DNA of 64,000 bases from Vannielia litorea (GTDB lineage Bacteria; Pseudomonadota; Alphaproteobacteria; Rhodobacterales; Rhodobacteraceae), in the NCBI RefSeq assembly GCF_018424695.1, contig NZ_QTNQ01000004.1:50136-114135 (forward strand). The letters are read 5' to 3'. Below, piece after piece: positions 42,747 to 51,418 of this stretch. Numbering within the stretch: the stretch's first letter is position 1; each line of letters starts with the position of its first letter. The position numbers and the translations under genes were made by a program. Under the pieces are notes generated by a model. It saw only the letters and a list, made by a program, of their open reading frames with translations. It was not told the DNA's origin and made no database searches.

Positions 42747-43957
42747 CCGAAGGCTCCTTCCGCGCGCAGCTTGGCGGCATCGAACCCGAGTTCGTCCGCA
42801 AGTTCGTCGGTGTGCTGGCCCAGAAGCGGCGGTGCATAGCGGACCTGCTGCGGCGTGCCGCGCAGCTTTACCGGAAAGCCGAGCGCGTTCATCTCACCCT
42901 CGGTCGGATGCTCGATCTTCATGATCATGTCCCGTGCCTTCGTGTGATCCGCTTCGAAGACCTGGCCGAAATCGTTGATGGGCCCGGCAGGCACGCCTCT
43001 TTCGAGAAAAGCGTCGACCCAGTCCGTGGCCGTCCGTTCGATGAAGACAGGGGCCAGCGTATCAACCAATGCATGGCGGTTGGCCACGCGGTCCTTGTTG
43101 GTCACGAAGCGTGGGTCTTCGTGGATGTCAGGCCGTTCGATCACTTCGCAGAACAGGTCCCAGAGCTTCTGGTTGGCGGCGCCCACCACGAACATGCCGT
43201 CGCTCGCGGTGAACGCCTGGTAGGGGGCGCTCATCCGGTTGGCGGTGCCCAGCGGCTTGGGGGATTGCCCCGTCGCCCAGAACTCGGTGGTCTCCCAGAT
43301 CGAGAGCGACAAGGCCGCCTCGAACAGCGAAGCATCCACATATTGCCCCTTGCCAGTTACGCCGCGGCCAATGACAGCGCTGAGAATGCCATAAAGGCAG
43401 AACAATCCAGCCCCCAGGTCGCCAACCGACACGCCAGACTTCACAGGGCCGGTGTCGGGATGCCCCATCGCGCTCATGACACCCGACATGGCCTGTGCGA
43501 TCAGGTCAAAGCCCGGTCGTTGAGACCAAGGCCCGGTCTGCCCGAAGCCGGAGATGCTGGCATAGACCAGCTTGGGGTTCAGGGCGGAGAGTGTGTCATA
43601 GTCAATTCCCAAACGCTGGGTCACTCCGGGGCGATAATTCTCCACCACCACATCGGCGGTCTTGACCAGTTCGAGCAGCATCTTCTTGCCGCCATCTGTC
43701 TTCAGGTCGAGCGTGACTGAGCGCTTATTGCGGTTCAGCGCCAGAAAGCCCGGGCTGTCGGTGCCCTTCATTCGAAAGCCCATCGAGGCGCGGGTCTGGT
43801 CCCCCTTGGGTGGTTCGATCTTGATGACGTCGGCGCCCATGTCTCCCAGCATCATGCAGCAGAAAGGCCCGGCCATGACCTGCGTCAGGTCGATGATTCG
43901 AAGCCCCGCGAGCGGAAGGGGGGTGCTTCCGGTCTGGTCTTGTATTGAGGTGGTCAT
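42743..43957 (-). CDS. Class III CoA-transferase (CaiB/BaiF family)
   Basis: 404 residues. Landmarks: LAGLRIIDLTQVMAGPFCCMMLGDMGADVIKIEPPKGDQTR, LNRNKRSVTLDLKTDGGK, VVVENYRPGVTQRLG and the catalytic aspartate in GVSVGDLGAGLFCLYGIL. These enzymes move CoA between carboxylic acids such as carnitine, oxalate or dicarboxylates. First gene of a two-gene minus-strand operon with the crotonase-like gene. Its promoter region carries the 21-bp GntR-type element at 44002, so induction together with the TRAP operon is expected. Confidence 0.93.
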   Translation of the reverse strand: MTTSIQDQTGSTPLPLAGLRIIDLTQVMAGPFCCMMLGDMGADVIKIEPPKGDQTRASMGFRMKGTDSPGFLALNRNKRSVTLDLKTDGGKKMLLELVKTADVVVENYRPGVTQRLGIDYDTLSALNPKLVYASISGFGQTGPWSQRPGFDLIAQAMSGVMSAMGHPDTGPVKSGVSVGDLGAGLFCLYGILSAVIGRGVTGKGQYVDASLFEAALSLSIWETTEFWATGQSPKPLGTANRMSAPYQAFTASDGMFVVGAANQKLWDLFCEVIERPDIHEDPRFVTNKDRVANRHALVDTLAPVFIERTATDWVDAFLERGVPAGPINDFGQVFEADHTKARDMIMKIEHPTEGEMNALGFPVKLRGTPQQVRYAPPLLGQHTDELADELGFDAAKLRAEGAFG

Positions 43958-44001
43958 CTTGCGCGTGCTGCCTCCCTGCCATCACATGTCGCTTCAACTT
44001 G

Positions 44002-44022
44002 GCATTCTTGTATGCAAGATTT
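44002..44022 (-). promoter_or_regulatory. GntR-type operator, left copy (core CTTGTATGCAAG)
   Basis: A 21-base element whose exact reverse complement recurs at 44902-44922. The core CTTGTATGCAAG (44007-44018) is a near-perfect palindrome. On the minus strand a TTGACC box (44029-44034) lies 10 bases upstream of the core, so the operator would cover the -10 region of the CoA-transferase promoter. Confidence 0.7.
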
Positions 44023-44121
44023 GTCTGAGGTCAACCGCTGCGGTATTCCTGTCGCCGGAAAGATTGCCGTGGCGGCATGAAATCAGTAGGTCGGTTCAAC
44101 CTGTGCGGAGGAAAAGGTGTC

Positions 44122-44811
44122 ATGGCCAAGCTACCCGAGAATGCAGAGGCGAACCGCCGCAAGGGCGCGCTGCATGTGGCGACCACGCAGAAGCTGCGCG
44201 ACATGATCGTGTCGGGCGAGCTGGCGCCGGGCGAACGGCTTCGCGAATCGCACTATTGCCAGCTCTTCGGTGTGTCGCGCACACCGTTCCGCGAGGCGGT
44301 GAAGGGGCTGGCGGCCGAGGGGCTCATCGAACTTTCCCCTAACAAATCCCCGGTCGTCGCCAAGTTGAGCGCTGAGGATCTGGAGCATATCTACGTGGTC
44401 GTCGCCGCGCTCGAAGCCACGGCGGGCGAGATTGCCTGCACTTTGATGACACAGGGAGAGTTCGCTGAAGTCGTTGACCTGCATAGCAAAATGCTTGAGG
44501 CTTATGAGCACGGCGACCGCAGCGAGTACCTGGCGATCAACCACTTGATCCATCGTCGTGTCGTAGAGTTCGCTCGCAATCCGGTGCTGCTGGCGAGCTG
44601 GGAGGTGTTGGTGCCGCGCGTGGAGCGGGCGCGTGCCGTTGCCAACCTTGACCGCAAGCGTTGGCTTGCCGCGGTGTCGGAACACTCCCGCATGCTGGCG
44701 GCGCTTGGCGCCCGCGATGGGGCCAAGCTGGCGCAGATGACGCGCGAGCACTTCATGAACGGCCTATCCTTTTCTCAGCGCCATGCGCGGGAGCAGATGG
44801 CGCAGGAGTGA
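44122..44811 (+). CDS. GntR-family regulator, FCD subfamily, no. 3
   Basis: 229 residues. DNA-binding domain: TTQKLRDMIVSGELAPGERLRESHYCQLFGVSRTPFREAVKGLAAEGLIELSPNKSPVV; helical FCD domain from about residue 80 with INHLIHRRVVEF and SEHSRMLAAL. The start at 44122 has GGAGGAAAAGG upstream; ATG at 44077 would add 15 residues and lacks such a site. The gene sits between two exact inverted copies of a 21-bp operator that overlap the promoters of the CoA-transferase operon (left) and TRAP operon (right), so it is the probable common repressor and autoregulator. Confidence 0.92.
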   Translation: MAKLPENAEANRRKGALHVATTQKLRDMIVSGELAPGERLRESHYCQLFGVSRTPFREAVKGLAAEGLIELSPNKSPVVAKLSAEDLEHIYVVVAALEATAGEIACTLMTQGEFAEVVDLHSKMLEAYEHGDRSEYLAINHLIHRRVVEFARNPVLLASWEVLVPRVERARAVANLDRKRWLAAVSEHSRMLAALGARDGAKLAQMTREHFMNGLSFSQRHAREQMAQE

Positions 44812-44890
44812 AGGTCTGTTTGGCGGGCTGAGTTCCCTGCACTGAAGGCGTTACTTCTCCAGTCAAGCCAGATTTCTTTCGCTTCGCCTA

Positions 44891-44922
44891 TTGACGATCA
44901 AAAATCTTGCATACAAGAATGC
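44891..44922 (+). promoter_or_regulatory. TRAP operon promoter region with GntR-type operator, right copy
   Basis: TTGACG (44891-44896) is followed 9 bases later by the core CTTGCATACAAG (44906-44917). Bases 44902-44922 are the exact reverse complement of 44002-44022. The operator covers the expected -10 region, 70-85 bases before the TRAP receptor gene, fitting repression. Confidence 0.7.
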
Positions 44923-44987
44923 GCATCAGAGGCGACCAAGGGAGGCGTCTCCCTGGCTCGGCCAGACAATCAATTGGGAGGAATACC

Positions 44988-45983
44988 ATGAAGCTCAGTT
45001 CCATCCGGCTGGCGTCTGCGGCGCTCGCCGTCACGGCTGCACTCGCCGCGTCCACCGCTGGCGCACAAAGTCTGCGTTACGCTCACGTCGGTTCCGAAGG
45101 TGACATCCAGCACTGGTTCGCCGCCGAAACGGCGACCCGCATTCCAGAGGCCACCGGCGGCGATGTCACCGTCACCGTGTTCCCCAACTCGCAACTCGGC
45201 GGCGTCCAGGAAACCATCGACGGCGTCCGTTCCGGCTCGATTACTATGGCGCACCACGAGTTCGCCTCGCTGGCGCAGCTGGTTGAAGATATCGCCGTGT
45301 TCAACGCCCCGTTCATCTACCGCGACGGCGAGCACGCGTTGAAGGCCACCGATCCGCGCACTTCGCCGGTGCTTCAGGCATTCAACGAACAGCTGATCGA
45401 GAACGGCAACATGCGTGTCATCGGCCGCCTGTTCCGCGGCGCCCGCCAGATGACCGCCAAGATGCCGGTCTACTCGCCCGCCGATCTCGAGGGGCAGCCG
45501 TTCCGCGGCGTGCCGCTCCAGCTCTGGACGACGATGATCAAGGGCTTCGGTGCCATCCCGACGCCAGTCGAGGTGAGTGAGCTGCCAACGGCTCTTATGA
45601 CCGGCATGGTCGTGGGGCAGGAAAACCCGCTCACCATGATCAACGCCAACAAGCTCTACGAAGTGCAGAGCCATGTCATGCTGACCGGCCACATGCAGAA
45701 CGTGCTGCCCGTCTTCATCAACGAGGATGCATGGCAGTCGATCTCCGAAGAGAACCGGGAGAAGGTTTTGGATGCGCTCGACGAGCTGGCCTATGAAACT
45801 CTCGCGACGGCCCAGCAGGCCGAGCAGGATCTGGTGGGTGAGCTGACCGAAAAGGGCATGACCTTCATCACAGCCGAAGACGGTCTCAAGCTTGACGAGT
45901 TCCGTGCCGGCGTGGTTGCACAAGTGAACGAGGATTTCCCGACCTGGGCGCCCTACATCGAACAGATCGCCGCGATCGAGTGA
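44988..45983 (+). CDS. TRAP transporter solute receptor, DctP family
   Basis: 331 residues, periplasmic; signal peptide MKLSSIRLASAALAVTAALAASTAGAQ. The DctP fold is recognised from LRYAHVGSEGDIQHWFAAETATRIPEATGGDVTVTVFPNSQLGG and the carboxylate-binding arginine region FRGARQMTAKMPVYSPADLEGQPFRG. Start ATG at 44988 with GGAGGAAT upstream. DctP receptors usually bind organic acids or sugar acids, which agrees with the enzymes encoded in the same operon. A stem-loop follows the stop. Confidence 0.95.
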   Translation: MKLSSIRLASAALAVTAALAASTAGAQSLRYAHVGSEGDIQHWFAAETATRIPEATGGDVTVTVFPNSQLGGVQETIDGVRSGSITMAHHEFASLAQLVEDIAVFNAPFIYRDGEHALKATDPRTSPVLQAFNEQLIENGNMRVIGRLFRGARQMTAKMPVYSPADLEGQPFRGVPLQLWTTMIKGFGAIPTPVEVSELPTALMTGMVVGQENPLTMINANKLYEVQSHVMLTGHMQNVLPVFINEDAWQSISEENREKVLDALDELAYETLATAQQAEQDLVGELTEKGMTFITAEDGLKLDEFRAGVVAQVNEDFPTWAPYIEQIAAIE

Positions 45984-45991
45984 TCCCCAGC

Positions 45992-46019
45992 GGGGAGGGG
46001 GAGCCCGCTCTCCCTCCCC
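45992..46019 (+). promoter_or_regulatory. Stem-loop after the TRAP receptor gene
   Basis: A 12-bp stem (45992-46003 with 46008-46019, one G-U pair) with loop CCCG begins 8 bases after the receptor stop. Probable mRNA stabiliser allowing higher receptor than permease expression. Confidence 0.6.
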
Positions 46020-46058
46020 CAAAGTTCCAAACCCAAGTCCGACGGAGAGGCATGCCCT

Positions 46059-46634
46059 GTGTCGCATGATCCCGAAGCCGGAGCGCAAGCCGCCGCGCTC
46101 CCGACCAACGCCCTTCTGGCCGACCGCATCCTGAACCCGGTGCGCAAGATCCTGCGGTTGGCGGGGCTCGTGATCCTGGCCGTCATGATCGCAACGCCAA
46201 TGGCACAGGTCATCATGCGGCAGTTTTTCAGCATCCCGCTGATCGGGGCTGACGAGCTCTCGCGCTTCATGCTCATCAGTGTCGTGATGCTGACCATTCC
46301 CTATACGGTCTCCTCCGGTGCAAGCGTCCGAATGGAGGAAGTCCAGCACGTGTTCCCCGAATGGGTGCAGCGCGCTCTGCGGGTGATGATCGCACTACTG
46401 GGCCTAGCCGCCTTCACCTTCGCCTCTTGGTCGGTGCTGACCGCGACGCTGAAAAACCTGAACAACGCGACGCCCACGCTGGGCATCCCCTACTACATCT
46501 TCTTTTCGGCCACGGCGGTCGGCTTCTTCTGCGCCGCGCTGGAGTTTGCACTGCTGGCCTGGAAAGCGCTCATGGGGCTGCCGATGTACGTGACATTCGC
46601 CGCCGAGCAACCCACCGAGGAGCTCTCGCTGTGA
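46059..46634 (+). CDS. TRAP transporter small permease, DctQ family
   Basis: 191 residues, four predicted helices (first LAGLVILAVMIATPMAQVIMRQFF, with the MRQFFSIPLIGADELSRFML motif typical of DctQ). Start is GTG at 46059 with CGGAGAGG upstream. With DctM it forms the sodium-driven inner-membrane part of the TRAP importer. Confidence 0.92.
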   Translation: MSHDPEAGAQAAALPTNALLADRILNPVRKILRLAGLVILAVMIATPMAQVIMRQFFSIPLIGADELSRFMLISVVMLTIPYTVSSGASVRMEEVQHVFPEWVQRALRVMIALLGLAAFTFASWSVLTATLKNLNNATPTLGIPYYIFFSATAVGFFCAALEFALLAWKALMGLPMYVTFAAEQPTEELSL

Positions 46635-46671
46635 GCCCCTGTTTCCAGACTGCAAATCTTCGAGGTCCGAC

Positions 46672-47946
46672 GTGGGCTACCTGATCCTCGCCGTGTTCGC
46701 CGGCATGTTCCTGATGGGCTTTCCCATCGTCCTGTCCATTCTCGTGCCATCGGCGCTCTACATCGCGCTCAATGGCTTCCCGATCGAGCTGATCGGCCAG
46801 CGGATGACCTACGCGCTCGACAGCTTTCCTCTTGTCGCGGTGCCTGTCTTTATCTTCGTCGGCAACCTGATGAATCAGGCCGGCGTCACGGCCCGCATCT
46901 TCCGCTTCGCCGATACGTTGGTGGGCCGGGTGCCGGGCGGGCTGGCGCAGGTCAACATCTTCTCCAGCCTTATCTTTTCCGGCATGAGCGGCGCGGCGCT
47001 GGCCGATGTGGGCGGCCTCGGCAAGATCGAGATCAAGGCGATGGCCGAGCGCGGCTTTTCGCGTTCCTTCGCGGGCGCTGTCACCGCCTCATCTGCTGTT
47101 GTCGGCCCGATCTTTCCGCCGTCGATCCCGCTCATCATCTACGGCTCGGTCACCGGCGTCTCTATCGTGCAGCTCCTGCTGGCCGGCATCATCCCGGCGA
47201 TCGTTTGCGTGCTGATGCTGATGATCGCCACGGTCATCATCGCCTATCGAAAGAACCTGCCCCGCGCCGAACGCTGGGCGCGCCCCTCCGAGATCCAAGC
47301 CGCTCTGTGGCCCGCAATCCCGGCGCTGCTCACGCCTGTGTTGTTGGTGGGCGGCATGCTTCTGGGCTGGTTCACACCCACCGAAGCAGCCTCCGTCACC
47401 GTGTTCTACGTGATCTTCATCAGCAGCATCGTTTACCGCGAGCTGACGATCGGCCACATCCTTTATGCCGCCTACGAGACCATCAAGAGCACCGCCGCGA
47501 TCCTCATCATCGTCTCGGCCGCCGCGCTCTTCGGCTGGATTCTTGCCATCGAGCAGATCCCGCAGAGCTTTGCCGCCACGCTCACCTCGATCTCGCAGGA
47601 TCCGGTGATGCTGCTGATGATCGTCAACCTGATCCTGCTGATCGCCGGCATGTTCCTCGACAGCACGACGGCCACGCTGCTCATCATCCCCATCATCGCC
47701 GGCCCGTTGCACGCGGCAGGTGTCGATCCGGTGCACCTTGGTATCGTGGCGATCTTCAACCTGATGCTGGGGCTGGTGACGCCGCCGATGGGGCTCTCAC
47801 TCTTCCTCATCACTGATATTGCCCAAGTGTCGATGCGTGCGATCCTGAAGGCGATGATGCCCTTCTACATCCCGCTCGTCGCAACACTTCTTCTGCTCAC
47901 CCTTGTGCCGGAACTGTCGCTGTTCCTGCCCAAGATGATCCGTTAA
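46672..47946 (+). CDS. TRAP transporter large permease, DctM family
   Basis: 424 residues, about twelve helices; first helix ILAVFAGMFLMGFPIVLSI. Conserved DctM segments: FPLVAVPVFIFVGNLMNQAGVTARIFRFADTLVGRVPGGLAQVNIFSSLIFSGMSGAALADVGGLGKIEIKAM, ASSAVVGPIFPPSIPLIIYG and the second-half motif FNLMLGLVTPPMGLSLF. Start is GTG at 46672. It is followed after 20 bases by the RpiB-like gene, so transport and catabolic genes share one message. Confidence 0.95.
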   Translation: MGYLILAVFAGMFLMGFPIVLSILVPSALYIALNGFPIELIGQRMTYALDSFPLVAVPVFIFVGNLMNQAGVTARIFRFADTLVGRVPGGLAQVNIFSSLIFSGMSGAALADVGGLGKIEIKAMAERGFSRSFAGAVTASSAVVGPIFPPSIPLIIYGSVTGVSIVQLLLAGIIPAIVCVLMLMIATVIIAYRKNLPRAERWARPSEIQAALWPAIPALLTPVLLVGGMLLGWFTPTEAASVTVFYVIFISSIVYRELTIGHILYAAYETIKSTAAILIIVSAAALFGWILAIEQIPQSFAATLTSISQDPVMLLMIVNLILLIAGMFLDSTTATLLIIPIIAGPLHAAGVDPVHLGIVAIFNLMLGLVTPPMGLSLFLITDIAQVSMRAILKAMMPFYIPLVATLLLLTLVPELSLFLPKMIR

Positions 47947-47966
47947 CACCCGAAAAGGAGACTGCC

Positions 47967-48419
47967 ATGAAACTTGTCGTCGGATCCGATCATGCGGGCT
48001 TTCCGCTCAAGGCCTCGGTTGTCGAGTACCTTCAAGAACTCGGTCACGAAATCACCGATGTCGGCTCCTACAATCCCGCACCCGTGGATTTTCCGGTAAT
48101 CTCCGGCAAGGTCTGCGATGCGGTGCTCGATGGTTCGGCCGATCGTGGACTGCTCATCTGCGGCACCGGCGTGGGCGCGGTGATCGCGGCCAACAAACGT
48201 GCCGGCATCCGCGCCTCCATCGGGCACGATGTGCACTGCGCCCACCAAGGCGTCGAACATGACGATGTGAACGTGATGTGCATCGGCGCCCAGATCGTCG
48301 GCCCTTGGCTGGCGCGTGATCTGGTCAAGGCCTATGTCGAAGCCGAGTTCGACGCGACCGACGACCATGTGCGCCGGGTGGAAATGCTTCACGAGCTTGA
48401 CCGCACCCGCGGAGCCTGA
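47967..48419 (+). CDS. rpiB: RpiB/LacAB-family sugar-phosphate isomerase
   Basis: 150 residues, typical length. N-terminal VGSDHAGFPLKASVVEYLQELGHEITDVG and active-site segment LLICGTGVGAVIAANKRAGIRAS (catalytic cysteine in LICGTG) are those of ribose-5-phosphate isomerase B. Paralogues in this family also isomerise tetrulose, allose or galactose phosphates. Embedded in a TRAP operon with a lactonase-like and a 3-hydroxyisobutyrate-type gene, a role on a specific imported sugar derivative is more likely than general pentose metabolism. AAAGGAG precedes the ATG. Confidence 0.9.
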   Translation: MKLVVGSDHAGFPLKASVVEYLQELGHEITDVGSYNPAPVDFPVISGKVCDAVLDGSADRGLLICGTGVGAVIAANKRAGIRASIGHDVHCAHQGVEHDDVNVMCIGAQIVGPWLARDLVKAYVEAEFDATDDHVRRVEMLHELDRTRGA

Positions 48420-48424
48420 GGGCA

Positions 48425-49324
48425 ATGCAGATCATCGACGCCCACCACCACATCTGGGACCCGACGCAAAATTACCATCCCTGGCTGTGTGATGACGCGC
48501 CGATCCCCTTCCGCTACGGTGATTATTCCGCTCTGAGGCGTCCTTACCTGCCTGCGGATTACCGGGCCGACGCCGGAAAGTATGAGGTTGCCGGCTCGGT
48601 CTACGTCGAAACCGAGTATGACCCGGCAGACCCGTTGGGCGAGGTGGAGTGGATCACCGCCATCAGCCGTGACTCGGGCTTGCCGACGGTCGTGGTGGCG
48701 CAGGCCTGGCTCGACCGGGCGGGCCGTGAAGAGGTGCTGGCAGCCCACGGCGCACATCCGCTGGTGCGCGGCATCCGCCACAAACCAGCCTCCGCCGCAA
48801 CGGCGGAGAAGGCCGCGCGCGGAGCGCCCGGTTCGATGGACGATCCGGCCTGGCGCGAGGGCTACGCGCTGCTTGCGCCCAATGGCCTGTCGTTCGACCT
48901 GCAGACGCCGTGGTGGCACCTCGATGCCGCCGCCGACCTTGCCCGTGACTTTCCCGAAACCCAGATCATACTCAATCACACCGGCCTGCCCGCTGACCGG
49001 GCGCCAGAGCCGCTCGCCCGCTGGCGGGAGGCTCTGCAACGCATGGCTGAGCACCCCAATGTCGCGCTCAAGATCTCCGGCCTCGGGCTGCCTGGTCAGC
49101 CCTGGCGAGTGGACGACAACCGCAACATCGTTCTGACCGCCATCGAGGCCTTCTCGTCCGAGCGCGTCATGTTCGCTTCCAACTTTCCCGTCGACTCCCT
49201 CGTCGCCAGCTTCGAGACCATATTCGACGGGTTCGCCGAGATCACCTCGGGCTTTTCCGAAGACGAGCGGGCGGCAATGTTCCGCGACAACGCCCGCCGC
49301 ATCTACCGCATGGAGTACGTATGA
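48425..49324 (+). CDS. Amidohydrolase-2 family protein (COG3618 lactonase-like)
   Basis: 299 residues, TIM-barrel metal hydrolase. Metal-binding motif IIDAHHHIWDP at the N-terminus, HPLVRGIRHK, QIILNHTGLP and the late aspartate in FASNFPVDSLV. This pattern is that of sugar-lactonases (L-fuconolactonase, L-rhamnonolactonase type) and 2-pyrone-4,6-dicarboxylate lactonase. Within this operon it most likely opens a sugar-acid lactone. It overlaps the next gene by ATGA. Confidence 0.88.
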   Translation: MQIIDAHHHIWDPTQNYHPWLCDDAPIPFRYGDYSALRRPYLPADYRADAGKYEVAGSVYVETEYDPADPLGEVEWITAISRDSGLPTVVVAQAWLDRAGREEVLAAHGAHPLVRGIRHKPASAATAEKAARGAPGSMDDPAWREGYALLAPNGLSFDLQTPWWHLDAAADLARDFPETQIILNHTGLPADRAPEPLARWREALQRMAEHPNVALKISGLGLPGQPWRVDDNRNIVLTAIEAFSSERVMFASNFPVDSLVASFETIFDGFAEITSGFSEDERAAMFRDNARRIYRMEYV

Positions 49325-50211
49325 CTGCACATGCCAACCTTCCCCGGATCGGCTTTGTCGGGCTGGGCATCATGGGTGCACCGATGGTCCGCCGCCTGCT
49401 GTCGCAGGGCTTTCAGGTCACCGTCTGGAACCTCGAGCCAGAGCGTGCCTCCGAGGTCGTGCCTAATGGCGCGATCTGGGGCGAGAGCCCCGCAGCTGTG
49501 CGCGAGGCTAGCGACATCCTCGCCATGTGCGTGCTTCACGCAGAGGCTGTCCGCAACTGTTGCTTCGGGCCAAAGGGATTCGACAAGGCCAGCGGCGGCG
49601 CGGAGCTGATCGTGGATTTCTCCACTGTCGCCCGTGATCTGACGCTGGAGATCGCCTCCCGCATGGAAGGGGAGGGCGTGGCCTGGGTCGACGCGCCCGT
49701 CTCCGGAGGCCCGGACCCGGCGGAGGCCGGCACCCTCACCGCGATGATCGGTGGCGCCCCGGCAGACGTGGAGCGCGCCGCCCCTGTGCTGGGAGCCCTG
49801 ACGCGCGCCGCCACGCATCTCGGTCCGCTCGGGGCAGGGCAGGTGGCCAAGACTCTTAATCAGGCCATCGTCGGCACCAACTACGTCCTCATGGCAGAGG
49901 TCATCACGCTGGCGCGCCGCGCCGGGATCGACCCCGCCTTGCTCCCGGATGCTCTCGCGGGCGGCCTGGCCGACAGCCAGATTCTCCAGCGCACCTACAA
50001 GCAGATGGCATCGGATGATTTCGATCCACCCAAGGCCTATGCCCGCCAGCTATCCAAAGACATGAAGGCGCTGGCAGACTTCGTGGTGGAGCAGGGTGGG
50101 GGAATGCCGCTGATCGACCGCGCGGTCGAAACCTACGTGAGCTACGCCGAAGACGGCAACGCCATGTCGGATGCGGCGGCCATCAGCGCCTACTATAGCA
50201 AAAAGGCCTGA
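49321..50211 (+). CDS. NAD(P)-dependent 3-hydroxyisobutyrate / tartronate semialdehyde reductase-family protein
   Basis: 296 residues of the beta-hydroxyacid dehydrogenase family. Rossmann motif GFVGLGIMGAPMVRRLLSQGF, substrate-binding segment DAPVSGGPDPAEAGTLTAMIGG, and catalytic lysine K177 in GAGQVAKTLNQAIVGTNYV. Members interconvert 3-hydroxy acids and semialdehydes (3-hydroxyisobutyrate, glycerate/tartronate semialdehyde, sugar-acid derivatives). Last gene of the TRAP operon, ended by a strong hairpin. Confidence 0.9.
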   Translation: MTAHANLPRIGFVGLGIMGAPMVRRLLSQGFQVTVWNLEPERASEVVPNGAIWGESPAAVREASDILAMCVLHAEAVRNCCFGPKGFDKASGGAELIVDFSTVARDLTLEIASRMEGEGVAWVDAPVSGGPDPAEAGTLTAMIGGAPADVERAAPVLGALTRAATHLGPLGAGQVAKTLNQAIVGTNYVLMAEVITLARRAGIDPALLPDALAGGLADSQILQRTYKQMASDDFDPPKAYARQLSKDMKALADFVVEQGGGMPLIDRAVETYVSYAEDGNAMSDAAAISAYYSKKA

Positions 50212-50217
50212 GGTTTC

Positions 50218-50243
50218 CCGGGCGGCGCAGTAGCGCCGCCCGG
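50218..50243 (+). terminator. Bidirectional terminator-like hairpin between convergent genes
   Basis: CCGGGCGGCGC (50218-50228) pairs perfectly with GCGCCGCCCGG (50233-50243), loop AGTA. It separates the TRAP operon from the convergent iron-alcohol dehydrogenase gene and would stop or stabilise both messages. Confidence 0.7.
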
Positions 50244-50251
50244 AGCAGTCT

Positions 50252-51370
50252 TCAGGCAGCCTCTTCGAGTAGCGCCAGATAGTCGGCATGGGTCAGCGGC
50301 ACCGGGTTCGTGGCCGCCGAGTGATCCTTCAGCGCCGCATCGGCCACGTCCTGCCACTGGCTGTCATCGAAGCCGATCTCGCCGAGGGTCTTCGGCAGGT
50401 TCAGGCGGGCGCAGAGCGCCGCGAAATGGCCCGCCACATCTCCGCCGACGATCCCGAGCCGCGCGCTGATCTCCGCATATTTGTCAGCGGCCGCCGCCGC
50501 GTTGCGCCGCAGGACCGGCGCCAGAAGAATGCCATTCAGCGTGCCGTGGTGCGGGTTGATGTCCTTGTAGGCGCCAAGCGGATGCGAGAGCGCGTGGATC
50601 GCCCCCAGCCCCTTCTGAAAGCACAGACCGCCCTGCAGTGACGCCATCATCATGCCGCTCCGTGCCTCGGCATCTTCCGGGTTGGTCACCGCGCGCTCGA
50701 TGTGGGTGACGGCGCGCTGCAACCCGTCGAGGGCGATGGCGTCGGCCACCGGGTTGTCGCGCGGGCTGAGATAAGTCTCGACGCAGTGGCTGATCGCATC
50801 GATGCCGGTGGCGGCGGTCAGCCCGGCAGGCAACCCGTAGGTCAGCTCCGGGTCGCAGAGGGCCAGTCGCGGAATGAGATGTGGAGAGATGAGGCCCACC
50901 TTACGCCCGTCCGCCAGCGTCATCAGCGCGGCACGGCCTACCTCGCTGCCGGTGCCGGAGGTGGTCGGGATCGCAATGATCGGCACAATCGGGTTGATCC
51001 GCGCAATACCTCCTTCGATGGCAGCATAGGTTGCCAGCGCCCCTTCGTGGGTCACAAGCAGGCCGACCGCCTTGGCAAGGTCGATGGGGGAGCCGCCGCC
51101 CATCGCAATGATGCTGTCGCAGCCCTCGGCGCGAAACTGCGTCGCAGCCTCGCGCGCGGCCTCCTCCGTCGGGTTGCCAGGCGTGCCGTCGAACACAGGC
51201 AACGGCTCGGAAAGCGCGGCGTTCAGCCGATCCAGCAAGCCGGCAGCTACAATGCCCTTGTCGGTCACGATCAGCGGCCGCTTTGCCCCAATGCCCGCGC
51301 GCAACTCGTCAATCCGGTTCAGCTCACCTGCGCCGAATTCAATCTGGGTGAGATAGTTGATAGTGGCCAA
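50252..51370 (-). CDS. Iron-containing alcohol dehydrogenase
   Basis: 372 residues of the group III (Fe-ADH) family. NAD-binding region with VTDKGIVAAGLLD and IIAMGGGSPIDLAKAVG, then PTTSGTGSEVGRAALM, and the metal ligands in GIDAISHCVETYLS (D and H), GAIHALSHPLGA (H) and NPHHGTLNGIL (H). The substrate may be a hydroxy acid or short aldehyde. It is second in a minus-strand operon after the enolase-superfamily gene (48 bases apart), under the operator at 52568. Confidence 0.93.
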   Translation of the reverse strand: MATINYLTQIEFGAGELNRIDELRAGIGAKRPLIVTDKGIVAAGLLDRLNAALSEPLPVFDGTPGNPTEEAAREAATQFRAEGCDSIIAMGGGSPIDLAKAVGLLVTHEGALATYAAIEGGIARINPIVPIIAIPTTSGTGSEVGRAALMTLADGRKVGLISPHLIPRLALCDPELTYGLPAGLTAATGIDAISHCVETYLSPRDNPVADAIALDGLQRAVTHIERAVTNPEDAEARSGMMMASLQGGLCFQKGLGAIHALSHPLGAYKDINPHHGTLNGILLAPVLRRNAAAAADKYAEISARLGIVGGDVAGHFAALCARLNLPKTLGEIGFDDSQWQDVADAALKDHSAATNPVPLTHADYLALLEEAA

Positions 51371-51418
51371 ATCCCGGCCCTCCCTATGTTTTCTTGATTG
51401 TTCTTGCAGCCCGTGAGC

